The position numbers and the translations under genes were made by a program. Under the pieces are notes generated by a model. The model was not told where the DNA came from. It did no database searches and saw only the letters and a program-made list of their open reading frames with translations. Shown piece by piece: positions 7,103 through 15,278 of a DNA stretch of 64,000 bases; position 1 is the stretch's first letter, and every line of letters starts with the position of its first letter. The DNA is taken from the NCBI GenBank assembly GCA_964418695.1, contig CAYQMN010000003.1, forward strand, positions 62,001 through 126,000, read 5' to 3'. The DNA comes from Prado023 sp964418695 (GTDB lineage Bacteria; Actinomycetota; Actinomycetes; S36-B12; CAIYMF01).

Positions 7103-8239
7103 ATGCGGATCGGGATCGTCGGGGAGCGTGCGGAGCTGGCGATGCAGGTGGCAGCGGTGCTGGCGGCGGCCGGCAGTCCGGAGCCGCCGGTGCTGCTCAG
7201 CCCGGCGCAGGCGCAGGGCCATCCTGGGTGCGACGTGCTCGTCGTCGATCCGGTGACCTGCGCGGCGCCCCCGGACGGATGGGACGGATCGGACGGGTGC
7301 CCCGTCGTGGTCGCGCATCTGCCTGGAGAGGAGCCGGTAGCGCGGACTGCCGCGATCCGCTGGGCAGCCGGCAGCCTCGTGGAGCTGCCGCGGGCCGGGC
7401 ACTGGCTGGCCCGCCTCGCGGGCTCGACAGGTGCGGGGCGGGCACCCTCGGCGCTCGTCGTGCTGGGCGCCACCGGTGGGGCCGGCGCCTCCACCCTCGC
7501 GGTCGCCGTGGCGCTGGCGGTGGGCGGCGCCGAGGGGGACTGCCTGCTGGTCGACGCCGACCCGTGGTCCACCGGGCTGGACCTCGGGCTGGGGGTGCCC
7601 GACGGGCAGGGCGCGCGCTGGGCCGATGTGCCCACCGACACCGGTGCGCTGGTCGCCGACACCCTGCGCGCCTGCCTGCCGCGGGTCGGCGGCACGTATC
7701 TGCTCACTGGCGACCCGCGCGATGCGGCGGAACCGCGCGTGACGGCCGCGGTGCACGCCGGGCGCACCGACTTCGCCCACGTCGTGGTCGATGCCGGGCG
7801 TGGCCCCCGAGGCTCCACCGGCCTCGGGGCGGTCACCAGCCCCTGCGGGCTCACCGAAGGCGGCACGCCCACCGGCGGCAGCATCGCCACCGGCGTCGCT
7901 GCCGGGCTTGGCGGGCTCACTCGCGGGGGACTGACGGTCGCCGGGTCCTGTGCGGTCGCGGACCGGTTCGTGGTCGTGGCGCCGTGCACGCTGGCCGGCG
8001 TGGTCGGGGCTCGGCGGGCCTTGTCCTGGCTGCCGGCCGAGCGGACCGCACTGGCCCTGCGGCCGACCGACTGGATGCCCAGCGCCGAGGTGGCGCGGGT
8101 GCTGGGCTGCCCACGCGTGGTCAGTGTTCCCCGTCTGCGGGCGGCGCCCGAGCGGGCCGAATGCGGGGAGCTGGCGGTGGGCCGCGTGGGCCGGGCGCTG
8201 GCCGCCCTCGGCGCCGACGTGTGGGCGGTCCTGCGATGA
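7103..8239 (+). CDS. ssd: Ssd/CpaE-like MinD-family protein of the helicase/secretion neighbourhood
   Basis: 378 residues from the ATG at 7103. The N-terminal 110 residues resemble a receiver-like CpaE/TadZ domain. The ParA/MinD-like half starts at ALVVLGATGGAGAST (117-131). In the deviant Walker A pattern KGGxGK(T/S) both lysines are gone: Thr124 and Ala129 stand in their places, so nucleotide hydrolysis is doubtful. VDADPWSTGLDL and VVVDAGRG follow the MinD fold, and a Gly/Thr-rich insert of about 45 residues follows the latter. Equivalent to Rv3660c (Ssd, septum-site-determining protein) and to the CpaE-like family TIGR03815. The stop overlaps the tadA ATG (ATGA), so it belongs to the Tad operon. 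Confidence 0.85.
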   Translation: MRIGIVGERAELAMQVAAVLAAAGSPEPPVLLSPAQAQGHPGCDVLVVDPVTCAAPPDGWDGSDGCPVVVAHLPGEEPVARTAAIRWAAGSLVELPRAGHWLARLAGSTGAGRAPSALVVLGATGGAGASTLAVAVALAVGGAEGDCLLVDADPWSTGLDLGLGVPDGQGARWADVPTDTGALVADTLRACLPRVGGTYLLTGDPRDAAEPRVTAAVHAGRTDFAHVVVDAGRGPRGSTGLGAVTSPCGLTEGGTPTGGSIATGVAAGLGGLTRGGLTVAGSCAVADRFVVVAPCTLAGVVGARRALSWLPAERTALALRPTDWMPSAEVARVLGCPRVVSVPRLRAAPERAECGELAVGRVGRALAALGADVWAVLR

Positions 8240-9393
8240 GCGTCGTCGTGGATCCCGCAATGCTCACCCTGGTGCGCGACCAGCTGGTCGCGGCGGGTGG
8301 CCCCCCGTCGGTCGAGGCGATCGGGGCGATCGTGCGGGGCAGCGGGCGGATGCTCGACCGGCTCCAGCTCGACCAGCTGACCCGCCTGCTGCACGACGAG
8401 CTGACCGGGCTGGGCCCCCTGGCGCCGCTGCTGGCGGACCCCGCGGTGACCGACGTGCTGGTCAACGCCCCGGACGAGGTCTGGGTGGACCGCGGGCAGG
8501 GGCTGGAGCACACCTCGGTCCGGCTGCGCGACGAGAGCGCGGTGCGGGCGCTCGCGGTCCGCCTGGCGATGCACGCGCATCGGCGCCTGGACGATGCCGC
8601 GCCCTGCGTCGACGGGCGGCTGCCCGCCGGGCAGCGCCTGCATGCCGTCCTCGCCCCGGTCAGCACCCGCGGCACCGTCATCTCCATCCGAGTGCCGGGC
8701 CGGCGGCGGTTCGCCCTGGCCGACCTGGTCGCGGCCGGCACCCTGGACGACGAGGGCGCGGCCTGGCTGGGCCGGGTGATCGCGGCCCGCGCAGCGTTCC
8801 TGGTGTGCGGCGGGACCGGCTGCGGCAAGACAACCGTCCTGGGGGCGCTGCTCGCGGAGGTGCCCGCGGACGAGCGGATCGTGATCGTCGAGGACACCGC
8901 GGAGCTGCGACCCGATCACCCGCATGTGGTCACGCTCGAGGCCCGCCCGCCCAACGTCGAAGGCAGCGGCGAGATCTCGCTGCGCACCCTGGTCCGCCAG
9001 GCGCTGCGGATGCGCCCGGACCGGCTGGTGGTCGGCGAGGTGCGCGGGGCCGAGGTGGTCGACCTGCTCGCCGGGCTGAACACCGGGCACGAGGGCGGCT
9101 GCGGGACCATCCACGCGAACGCCGCCGCCGCGGTCCCGGCCCGGATCGAGGCGCTGGCCCTGGCCGCGGGGATGCCGCTGGCCGGGGTGCGGGCCCAGCT
9201 GCGGGCCGGCGTGGAGGTGGTCGTGCATCTGGCCCGCACGCCCAGCGGTGCGCGCGTGGTGGCGGGGGTGGGCGTCCTGCGGCCCGGTGACGCGGGCGAG
9301 GTCGACGTCCTGGCCGCGCTCGTGCATCGCCAGGGCCGGCTGGTGCCAGGCCCCGGCCTGCCGGCCTTGGCCGAGCGGGTGGGTCACCCGTGA
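8236..9393 (+). CDS. tadA: Tad secretion ATPase TadA/CpaF
   Basis: 385 residues from the ATG at 8236, overlapping ssd by ATGA. Type II/IV secretion ATPase motifs: Walker A GGTGCGKT (192-199), Asp box VIVEDTAEL, Walker B-type RPDRLVVGEVRGAEVVDLL and the His box GHEGGCGTIHAN. It would power assembly of Flp pili or a pseudopilus at the inner face of the membrane together with TadB and TadC. Matches the actinobacterial heli_sec_ATPase family (Rv3659c). Confidence 0.95.
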   Translation: MSVVVDPAMLTLVRDQLVAAGGPPSVEAIGAIVRGSGRMLDRLQLDQLTRLLHDELTGLGPLAPLLADPAVTDVLVNAPDEVWVDRGQGLEHTSVRLRDESAVRALAVRLAMHAHRRLDDAAPCVDGRLPAGQRLHAVLAPVSTRGTVISIRVPGRRRFALADLVAAGTLDDEGAAWLGRVIAARAAFLVCGGTGCGKTTVLGALLAEVPADERIVIVEDTAELRPDHPHVVTLEARPPNVEGSGEISLRTLVRQALRMRPDRLVVGEVRGAEVVDLLAGLNTGHEGGCGTIHANAAAAVPARIEALALAAGMPLAGVRAQLRAGVEVVVHLARTPSGARVVAGVGVLRPGDAGEVDVLAALVHRQGRLVPGPGLPALAERVGHP

Positions 9394-10073
9394 TGGGCGT
9401 GCTGGCCGCGGCGGCGCTGATCGGGGTCGCGGTGTGGCTGCGCTGGCTGCCGGCCCGCGGACCTGCGTGGCCCGGCTCCGAGCCGGCTGCGTCCCGAGGG
9501 GACCCGGTGGCCGCCTGGCACCGGCGCCGCGAGCTGGCGACCGCGGCGGCCCAGGTGGGGGAGCTGCTCTCGGCGCTGGCCGCCGAGCTGGGCGCCGGGC
9601 AGCCGACGGATGTGGCGCTGCGCAGCGCGTTGGCCCCTCTGCACCCGGCGCTGTGCCCGAGCGCCCGCGCGGCGGCCCTGCTGGGGGACGGCATCGCCGA
9701 GGCGCTGCGCGCCGACTCCGAGGCCGCCGGCATGGCCGACCTGCGCTCGCTGGCGGCCTGCTGGGAGGTGGCCGCGCACTCCGGCGCCGGTCTCGCGGGA
9801 GCGGTGGCCCGGCTCGCCGAGACCGGCCGGGCCACCCGACGGGCGCGCGAGCAGCTGCGCGCGGAGGTGGCCGCGGTGCAGGCGACCGCCCGCATCCTGG
9901 CCTTCCTCCCGCTGTTCGGGCTCGTGGTCGGCCAGTGGCTGGGCGCCCAGCCGGTCGCGTGGCTGCTGGGCACCTGGCCGGGGCGGCTCACGCTGCTCAC
10001 CGGGCTGACCCTGCAGGGCCTGGGGCTGCTGTGGCTGAGCCGAATCGTGAGGTCGGCCCGTGCCTCCCTGTGA
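9390..10073 (+). CDS. tadB: TadB-like type II secretion F-domain membrane protein
   Basis: About 227 residues. Start is GTG 9390 (GTGA overlap with tadA) or ATG 9393; both are coupled to tadA. One N-terminal hydrophobic segment, a soluble helical T2SSF domain with LLSALAAELGAGQPTDVALRSAL and the conserved AHSGAGLAGAVARLAETGRATRRAREQLRAE pattern, then two C-terminal membrane helices. Forms the inner-membrane platform of the Tad machine with TadC. It is short relative to classical TadB (about 300 residues), as is usual in the actinobacterial clusters. Confidence 0.85.
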   Translation: MMGVLAAAALIGVAVWLRWLPARGPAWPGSEPAASRGDPVAAWHRRRELATAAAQVGELLSALAAELGAGQPTDVALRSALAPLHPALCPSARAAALLGDGIAEALRADSEAAGMADLRSLAACWEVAAHSGAGLAGAVARLAETGRATRRAREQLRAEVAAVQATARILAFLPLFGLVVGQWLGAQPVAWLLGTWPGRLTLLTGLTLQGLGLLWLSRIVRSARASL

Positions 10074-10208
10074 CGACCCGCGGACGCCAGTCGGTGCCGC
10101 GATCCAGGGGGGTGACCCGCCTCCGGCTGGTGCCCCGGCCCCGGAGGACGCCGCGCCTGCGGCTGGTGCGGGGACTCCGGCTGGGCCGATGAGGACCACG
10201 GGCCGGTC

Positions 10209-11042
10209 ATGGTCGCGCTGATCGTGGCGGCGGTGCTCGCCGCCGGCTGCGCCGCCCTGCTGGCGGCTCCGGTGCCGGACCAGCGCTGGCGCCTGCGGGG
10301 CCGCCGCCTCGGGAGCCCGGTCTCCTCAGCCTCCAGGCGTCCCGGGGGTGGCGGGAGCCCGGCCCACGGGAGCCCGAGAGGTGCTGGGAGCCCGGCCCCG
10401 GGGTCGACGGGCACGCTCCCCGGCCCGGCCCCGCTCGGCGGCGAGGGGCGAACCCGCCGGCATCAGGTGCTGGTCGCCGTCCTGGCCGGCATCGCCGCAT
10501 GGTGGCTGGTGGGCGGACCGGCGGGTCTGGTCCTCGGAGTGGCGCTGACCGTGATCGTGCCGGTCGGGTTGGCCCGCCTGGAGCCGGCCGGGCGCCGCGA
10601 GGAGCGCGTAGCCCTGATCCGAGGGGCTCCGCTGCTGGCCGACCTGCTGGCCGCCGCCCTGGCCTCCGGGACCCCGCTGGAGCGCGCCCTGCCGTCGGTG
10701 GCCGCCGCGGTGGGCGGACCCACCCGGGAGCGGCTGCAGTCTGTCATCGCCCAGATCGGCCTGGGCCAGCCCGCGGATCGCGCGTGGGCCCAGGTGGCCG
10801 AGCTGCCCGGACTGGGCGGGATCGCCCGCACTGCGGCACGCTCGGCCCGCACCGGCGCCCCCCTGGCCCAGCTGCTGAGCATCGCCGCGGAGGAGCTGCG
10901 CGCCGACGCCGAAGCCGCCGCGCTGACCCAGATCCGGCGGGCCGGGATCCGCGCGGTGCTCCCGCTGGGCCTGTGCCTGCTGCCGGCGTTCGCGATCCTC
11001 GCGGTCGTGCCGCTCGTCGTCGGCCTGCTGCCCGCGCTCTGA
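10209..11042 (+). CDS. tadC: TadC-like type II secretion F-domain membrane protein
   Basis: 277 residues from the ATG at 10209. A first hydrophobic helix (2-20) is followed by a Gly/Ser/Pro linker (about 35-76, with GSP repeats), two helices (about 84-115), the T2SSF helical domain (LIRGAPLLADLLAAALASGTP, then ARTGAPLAQLLSIAAEELR) and a C-terminal hydrophobic pair. Partner of TadB in the pilus platform. It is separated from tadB by 135 nt that hold only a Pro/Ala-rich out-of-frame stretch, the one loose joint in an otherwise overlapping operon. Confidence 0.82.
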   Translation: MVALIVAAVLAAGCAALLAAPVPDQRWRLRGRRLGSPVSSASRRPGGGGSPAHGSPRGAGSPAPGSTGTLPGPAPLGGEGRTRRHQVLVAVLAGIAAWWLVGGPAGLVLGVALTVIVPVGLARLEPAGRREERVALIRGAPLLADLLAAALASGTPLERALPSVAAAVGGPTRERLQSVIAQIGLGQPADRAWAQVAELPGLGGIARTAARSARTGAPLAQLLSIAAEELRADAEAAALTQIRRAGIRAVLPLGLCLLPAFAILAVVPLVVGLLPAL

Positions 11043-11171
11043 CCGCGCGAGCCGACGCGCGTTGCCCACAGGCGGGCGCGGCGGACTGTTCCCCGATCCG
11101 CGAGCGGCCGGGAGGGTATGCCCATCATCCAGAGCGGGTGGTCCGGGAGACCGGAGTTGACGGGGGTGCAC

Positions 11172-11348
11172 ATGAACGAGCTGGCGATCCGGATGCGTGA
11201 GGACAGGGGCATGTCGACCGCGGAGTACGCGGTCGGGACGGTCGCGGTCTGCGCGCTGGGCGGGATCCTGATCAAGATCCTGTCCGGCGCGACGATGATG
11301 AACCTCATCATCAAGGTCATCTCGAAGGCGTTCGACTTCCTCTTCTGA
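11172..11348 (+). CDS. DUF4244 / Flp-type pilin-like small protein
   Basis: 58 residues from the ATG at 11172. Basic N-terminal stretch, then RGMSTAEYAVGTVAVCALGGILIKIL (13-38), the signature of DUF4244 with the pilin-like G/E pair before a single hydrophobic helix. In the Tad context it is the likely major pilin or pseudopilin, cleaved before the hydrophobic segment by a prepilin peptidase. No prepilin peptidase gene is in the window. It overlaps the next gene at TGATG. Confidence 0.8.
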   Translation: MNELAIRMREDRGMSTAEYAVGTVAVCALGGILIKILSGATMMNLIIKVISKAFDFLF

Positions 11349-11770
11349 TGACCGAGTCGACAGGATCCGAAGGCGGATTCGTGCGGGGTGGGAGGCGGCG
11401 TTGCGCTGCCTCCCGCCCCGGGGTGCATCCGGAGGCGGGCATGGTCACCGCCGAGCTGGCGCTGGGGCTGCCGCTCCTGGTGCTGGTGACCGCGGCGCTG
11501 CTGTGGGCGCTCGGCCTCGGTCTGGCCCAGGCCCAGCTCGTGACCGCCGCTCGGGAGGGCGCGCGCGCCGCGGCCCGGGGCGAGTCGGCAGCGGGCGTGG
11601 AGGCGTCGGTGCACCGCCTGGTACCGGAGGCGCGAGTGTCGGTGCGCGCCTCCGCGGACGGTCTGGTGTCGGTCACGGCAGCGGTGGACCGGGAGCCGCC
11701 GACCCGGGCCCTGCGACCCCTGGCCCGGCACCTGCGGGCGACCGCCACGACCGCGTCGGAGGAGCCGTGA
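11348..11770 (+). CDS. TadE-like pseudopilin
   Basis: 140 residues; ATG overlaps the preceding TGA. A long 30-residue N-terminal leader with RGGRRR is followed by GMVTAELALGLPLLVLVTAALLWAL (31-55), the TadE prepilin-like segment with a conserved Glu five residues after the Gly. The soluble remainder (AREGARAAARGES) is typical of TadE. Probably a minor pilin. It is translationally coupled both ways. Confidence 0.83.
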   Translation: MTESTGSEGGFVRGGRRRCAASRPGVHPEAGMVTAELALGLPLLVLVTAALLWALGLGLAQAQLVTAAREGARAAARGESAAGVEASVHRLVPEARVSVRASADGLVSVTAAVDREPPTRALRPLARHLRATATTASEEP

Positions 11771-12240
11771 GCAGGCCGTCCCGGCGAGCCGGACATCCGG
11801 CCGGTGGGGATGCGTGCCGGGCCCCGGGGGTGGCGGGTGAGCGGGGGTCGGCGGGCGTCCTCACCGCGCTCGGGGTCCTGGTCCTGACCACGGCCGCGGG
11901 CATCGCCCTGCTGCTCACCGCCTGCTTGATCGTGCGGGCGCAGGCCGCCGCAGCCGCCGACCTGGCAGCGCTGGCGGGGGCCGAGTCGATCCTTGAGGGC
12001 CCGCATGCGGCGTGTGCCCGAGCCGCCACGGTGGTCCGGGCGAACGGCGCTCGGATGGAGTGGTGCGAAGCACCCGGGGAAGGTGTGCGACTCGAAGTCT
12101 CGGTGCCCGCGCCGCCCGCGCTGGGCCGATTCCTGTCCGGCGGTGACGGGTCCCTGCATGCCCGGTCACGCGCGGAGCTGGTCGGCGGGAGCGGGCAGCT
12201 GGCTGATGGGCTTGGAGGGCAAGGTCGGGTCGATGGCTGA
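11767..12240 (+). CDS. TadE-like protein of the helicase/secretion neighbourhood (Rv3654c-like)
   Basis: 157 residues from the GTG at 11767, which overlaps the tadE stop (GTGA). RGSAGVLTALGVLVLTTAAGIALLL (27-51) is a TadG/TadE-like membrane segment, followed by QAAAAADLAALAGAESI and two cysteines (Cys83, Cys100). This matches the TIGR03816-type family that ends the Tad cluster in Mycobacterium and Streptomyces. Last gene of the operon, converging on the helicase 67 nt away. Confidence 0.8.
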   Translation: MSRPSRRAGHPAGGDACRAPGVAGERGSAGVLTALGVLVLTTAAGIALLLTACLIVRAQAAAAADLAALAGAESILEGPHAACARAATVVRANGARMEWCEAPGEGVRLEVSVPAPPALGRFLSGGDGSLHARSRAELVGGSGQLADGLGGQGRVDG

Positions 12241-12256
12241 GCCGAGTGCGCGGCGG

Positions 12257-12274
12257 CCCCGGGGACTGCCGGGG
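12257..12274. terminator. weak hairpin between convergent tad operon and helicase
   Basis: CCCCGG / CCGGGG with a 6-nt loop, 16 nt after the tad operon stop. Short stem, so only a weak bidirectional terminator candidate. Confidence 0.25.
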
Positions 12275-12307
12275 AGCTCACTGGCTTGCCAGGGACCGGT
12301 CGAGCAC

Positions 12308-14767
12308 TCAGCGGCTCGCCTGTGCGAGCAGCACACGGGCCAGTCGCAGCGCCGCGGCCTTGTCCAGCGGCTCGTTGCCGTTGCCGCACTTGGGGGACTG
12401 CACGCACGAGGGGCAGCCGTCCTGGCAGGGGCACTGCTCGATCGTCTCGGCGGTCGCGGTCAGCCAGGCAATGGCCTGTCCGAAGCCCCGCTCGGTGAAG
12501 CCGGCCCCGCCCGGATGGGCGTCGTGGACGAAGATCGCGGCACTGCCCACCTGCGCGTGATGGGCGGTGGAGACCCCGCCGAGGTCCCAGCGGTCACAGG
12601 AGGCGTAGAGGGGCAGCAGCCCGATGGCGGCGTGCTCCAGGGCGTGCACCGCGCCCGGCACCTCCGTGGCCTCGATGCCGGCGGCGTCCAGCACGGTCGG
12701 CGGGACGCTCCACCACACGGCCGCGGTGCTCAGCGTCTGCGGTGGCAGGTCCAGAGGATGCTCGGCGAGCACCTCCCCGCCCGGCCAGCGCCGTACCCGA
12801 TAGGCGACCACCTGGCTGGTCACGCAGACCTCGCCCCGGTGCAGGGTGGCGGCCCCCCAGGCAACCCGGTCCGCGACCTCCACGACCGCGACGTCGTAGT
12901 CGGTCCGGGCGTGAGTGCTCAGATCGGTGAGGACTCCGGCCACGGTGGCCGCCAGCGCGTCCAGGTCGAGATCGAGCACCTCGTAGGTCAGGCCCTGGTG
13001 CACGTAGAGCGCGCCGGGATGGACCATTGCCGGCGCCTGTGCGGCGTCGACCGTGCCGACCAGTCGTCCGGTCCGCTCCTCGACCACCCGCACCGGGCCT
13101 GGGCCGATGCCGCGCAGGTCGACCAGGTCGGTGGCCCGGCCCGCGTCCGTCCAGTACCAGCCGTCGCGCCGGCGGCGCAGCAGCCCGGCCTCGACCAGGG
13201 TGTGGCACATCGCTGGGGCACCCGGACCGAACCACGTGGCGACCTCCTCGTCGCGCAACGGCGCCTCGGCGGCCGCGCAGCACAGGTGGCCAGCCAGCAC
13301 GTAGGGGTTGTCGGGGTCGAGCACGGCCGCCTCGACCCCGCGGCCGGTGAGCACCTCGGGATGCCCGATCACGTACTGGTCCAGGGGATCCTCGCGGGCG
13401 ATCAGCACCGCCAGCGCCGAGCCGCCCCGCCGGCCCGCTCGGCCGACTTGCTGCCAGAACGAGGAGTGCGTGCCCGGCCAGCCTGCCAGCACCACGGCGT
13501 CCAGTCCGCTGATGTCGATCCCCAGCTCGAGCGCGCTGGTCGCGGCCAGCCCGAGCAGCCGGCCCTCGCGCAGATCGCGCTCCAGGGCCCGGCGCTCCTC
13601 GGGCAGGTAGCCGCCCCGGTAGGCGCGCACCCGCTCGGGGGCGTCCCCCGAGCGCCGCACCAGCTCGGCCACCACCTCGACCGCCCGCCGCGACCGGGCG
13701 AACGTCAGGGTCGACACGCGCGCGGCCACCAGCCGCGACATCAGGCCGGCGGCCCCAGCGAGGGTGCCGGGGCTCTCGGGCTCGTCGGGCTGGTCCGGTT
13801 GGTCCGGCGGGTCGGGCTCGGCGGGCTGGGCGAGTTCGGCGGGGGCCGACCCGCGGGCCTCGGCGCCCAGCCCAGCCGCCGCCGGGTAGGCCGCCTGCGC
13901 GCCCTGCTCCGGCGAGGCTGCGGGCCCCCACAGCGCCAGCGTCACCGCACCGCGAGCGCTGGCGTCCTCCTGGACCACGGCCACCGGCGCCCCGACGAGC
14001 CGCCGCGCGGAGCCCCCCGGGTCGGCCGAGGTCGCCGAGGCCAGGATGAACGTGGGGGTGCCGCCGTACAGGGCGCACACCCGGCGCAGGCGCCGCAGGA
14101 CCAGCGCGACCTGGGAGCCGAACACGCCGCGGTACACGTGCGCCTCGTCGACGACCACGAAGCGCAGCGCCCGCAGGAAGGAGCGCCAGCGCTCGTGCGC
14201 GGGCAGCAGCGAGCGGTGCAGCATGTCGGGGTTCGTGACCAGCCAGCGCGCGTGCGCGCGCACCCACTCGCGCTCCTCCTGCGGGGTGTCCCCGTCGTAC
14301 GCGCCGGCCCGCAGACCGGACAGCCCCAATGCCCCGAGGCCGGCGAGCTGGTCGTGGGCCAGCGCCTTGGTCGGGCTCAAATAGAGCACGCTGTCCCCGC
14401 GGCGGCCGGTCGGCGGTGGCGGGGAGAGGGCCGCGGTCAGGCCGGGGATCCCGAACGCCGCCGACTTCCCCGAGGCGGTCCCGGTCGCGACGATGACGTG
14501 CCGGCCCGACCAGGCCGTCTCGGCCGCGAGCTGCTGATGCCGCCAAGGCTGGGCCACCCCTCGGCGGGCATAGGCCTGCACGACCGCCGGGTCCACCCAC
14601 TCCGGCCACGATCCCGTGGTCCCGGAGCGCGCGGGCAGATCCAGGACCGCTCGGGTCCGGGGGTCGGCCAGGACCTCGGCGACCAGGTGGTCCAGACCCG
14701 ATGGCGGAGGGGCCCCGGCACCGCGCAGCCGGCCTCCTCGGTCCGCTTCGACCCCCTGCACGCTCAT
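12308..14767 (-). CDS. DEAH-box helicase, MrfA/SftH family (DUF1998)
   Basis: 819 residues from the ATG at 14767, preceded by GGGGGAGGAT about 7 nt upstream (a 40-residue longer frame lacks this). Superfamily-2 motifs: ATGTASGKS (94-102), DEAH (207-210), SAT (LASATS), TLTFARSRR, and QQVGRAGRRGG (motif VI). The C-terminus has the DUF1998 zinc module with Cys 779, 781, 785, 788 and 794. Related proteins are B. subtilis MrfA (mitomycin-lesion repair) and M. smegmatis SftH (3'-5' helicase). An Asp/Pro/Gln-rich linker lies between the two RecA domains (about residues 325-345). Adjacent to the Tad operon in most actinobacteria (TIGR03817). Confidence 0.92.
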   Translation of the reverse strand: MSVQGVEADRGGRLRGAGAPPPSGLDHLVAEVLADPRTRAVLDLPARSGTTGSWPEWVDPAVVQAYARRGVAQPWRHQQLAAETAWSGRHVIVATGTASGKSAAFGIPGLTAALSPPPPTGRRGDSVLYLSPTKALAHDQLAGLGALGLSGLRAGAYDGDTPQEEREWVRAHARWLVTNPDMLHRSLLPAHERWRSFLRALRFVVVDEAHVYRGVFGSQVALVLRRLRRVCALYGGTPTFILASATSADPGGSARRLVGAPVAVVQEDASARGAVTLALWGPAASPEQGAQAAYPAAAGLGAEARGSAPAELAQPAEPDPPDQPDQPDEPESPGTLAGAAGLMSRLVAARVSTLTFARSRRAVEVVAELVRRSGDAPERVRAYRGGYLPEERRALERDLREGRLLGLAATSALELGIDISGLDAVVLAGWPGTHSSFWQQVGRAGRRGGSALAVLIAREDPLDQYVIGHPEVLTGRGVEAAVLDPDNPYVLAGHLCCAAAEAPLRDEEVATWFGPGAPAMCHTLVEAGLLRRRRDGWYWTDAGRATDLVDLRGIGPGPVRVVEERTGRLVGTVDAAQAPAMVHPGALYVHQGLTYEVLDLDLDALAATVAGVLTDLSTHARTDYDVAVVEVADRVAWGAATLHRGEVCVTSQVVAYRVRRWPGGEVLAEHPLDLPPQTLSTAAVWWSVPPTVLDAAGIEATEVPGAVHALEHAAIGLLPLYASCDRWDLGGVSTAHHAQVGSAAIFVHDAHPGGAGFTERGFGQAIAWLTATAETIEQCPCQDGCPSCVQSPKCGNGNEPLDKAAALRLARVLLAQASR

Positions 14768-14860
14768 CCCGGCATCCTCCCCCGGACCCGGCCGCCCCGG
14801 CGCAGGTGTCTCGTACCGGCCCCGGTTGTGCCAGAGTTGCCCGGGTCGGAGGGAGCAGAC

Positions 14861-15196
14861 ATGGAACTCCAGGTCACGACGAGCCACTCAGAAGGGGTGG
14901 CGGTGGTGACGGCGGTCGGCGAGGTCGACCTCCACACAGCCCCGCAGCTGGAGGCCGCCCTGGCCGAGCAGATCGCCGCGGGCCACCCGCGCCTGGTGGT
15001 CGACCTCAGTGGCGTCGGGTTCCTCGACTCCACCGGGCTCGGCGTGCTGGTGAAGGCGCTCAAGGCGGCCAGAGAGGGCGAGGGCTGGATCCGGCTGGTC
15101 GTGACCTCGCCGCGGATCGCCCGGGTCTTCGAGATCACCGGGCTGGACGCCCAGCTGCCCCGGTTCGACACGACCCAGGCGGCGCTGGCCGGCTGA
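14861..15196 (+). CDS. bldG: BldG-type anti-sigma factor antagonist (STAS domain)
   Basis: 111 residues from the ATG at 14861 with a GGAGG ribosome site 8 nt upstream. STAS fold with VVDLSGVGFLDSTGLGVLVKALK; Ser57 in DSTG is the residue phosphorylated by anti-sigma kinases in SpoIIAA/BldG proteins. It is divergent from the helicase (93 nt between starts) and followed by an anti-sigma-like gene and hppA, the same order as around bldG in Streptomyces. It probably takes part in partner switching controlling alternative sigma factors; the sigma partner is not in the window. Confidence 0.88.
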   Translation: MELQVTTSHSEGVAVVTAVGEVDLHTAPQLEAALAEQIAAGHPRLVVDLSGVGFLDSTGLGVLVKALKAAREGEGWIRLVVTSPRIARVFEITGLDAQLPRFDTTQAALAG

Positions 15197-15278
15197 GCCT
15201 GCCGGCCGCGGCGTGGGTGTACAACGGGCCTAGGCCCTGACGGGCCCAGACCTTCACACTTCCCCAAGGAGAGGTCAC

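Noticed and set aside
3532..9387. A 1951-residue open frame on the minus strand across nhaA, acsA and the tad genes
   Set aside because: It is antisense to well-supported genes, highly enriched in His, Arg, Gln, Gly and Ala, and contains no recognisable domain; a shadow of third-position GC bias.
10074..10208. Pro/Ala-rich stretch between tadB and tadC as a possible small gene
   Set aside because: No start codon with a ribosome site, no match to any family, and not in frame with either neighbour; repetitive GC-rich spacer.
15226..15237. 12-bp palindrome GGGCCTAGGCCC between bldG and the anti-sigma gene
   Set aside because: Perfect symmetry, but the length is short for GC-rich DNA and there is no associated promoter element; recorded only as a note under the anti-sigma gene.
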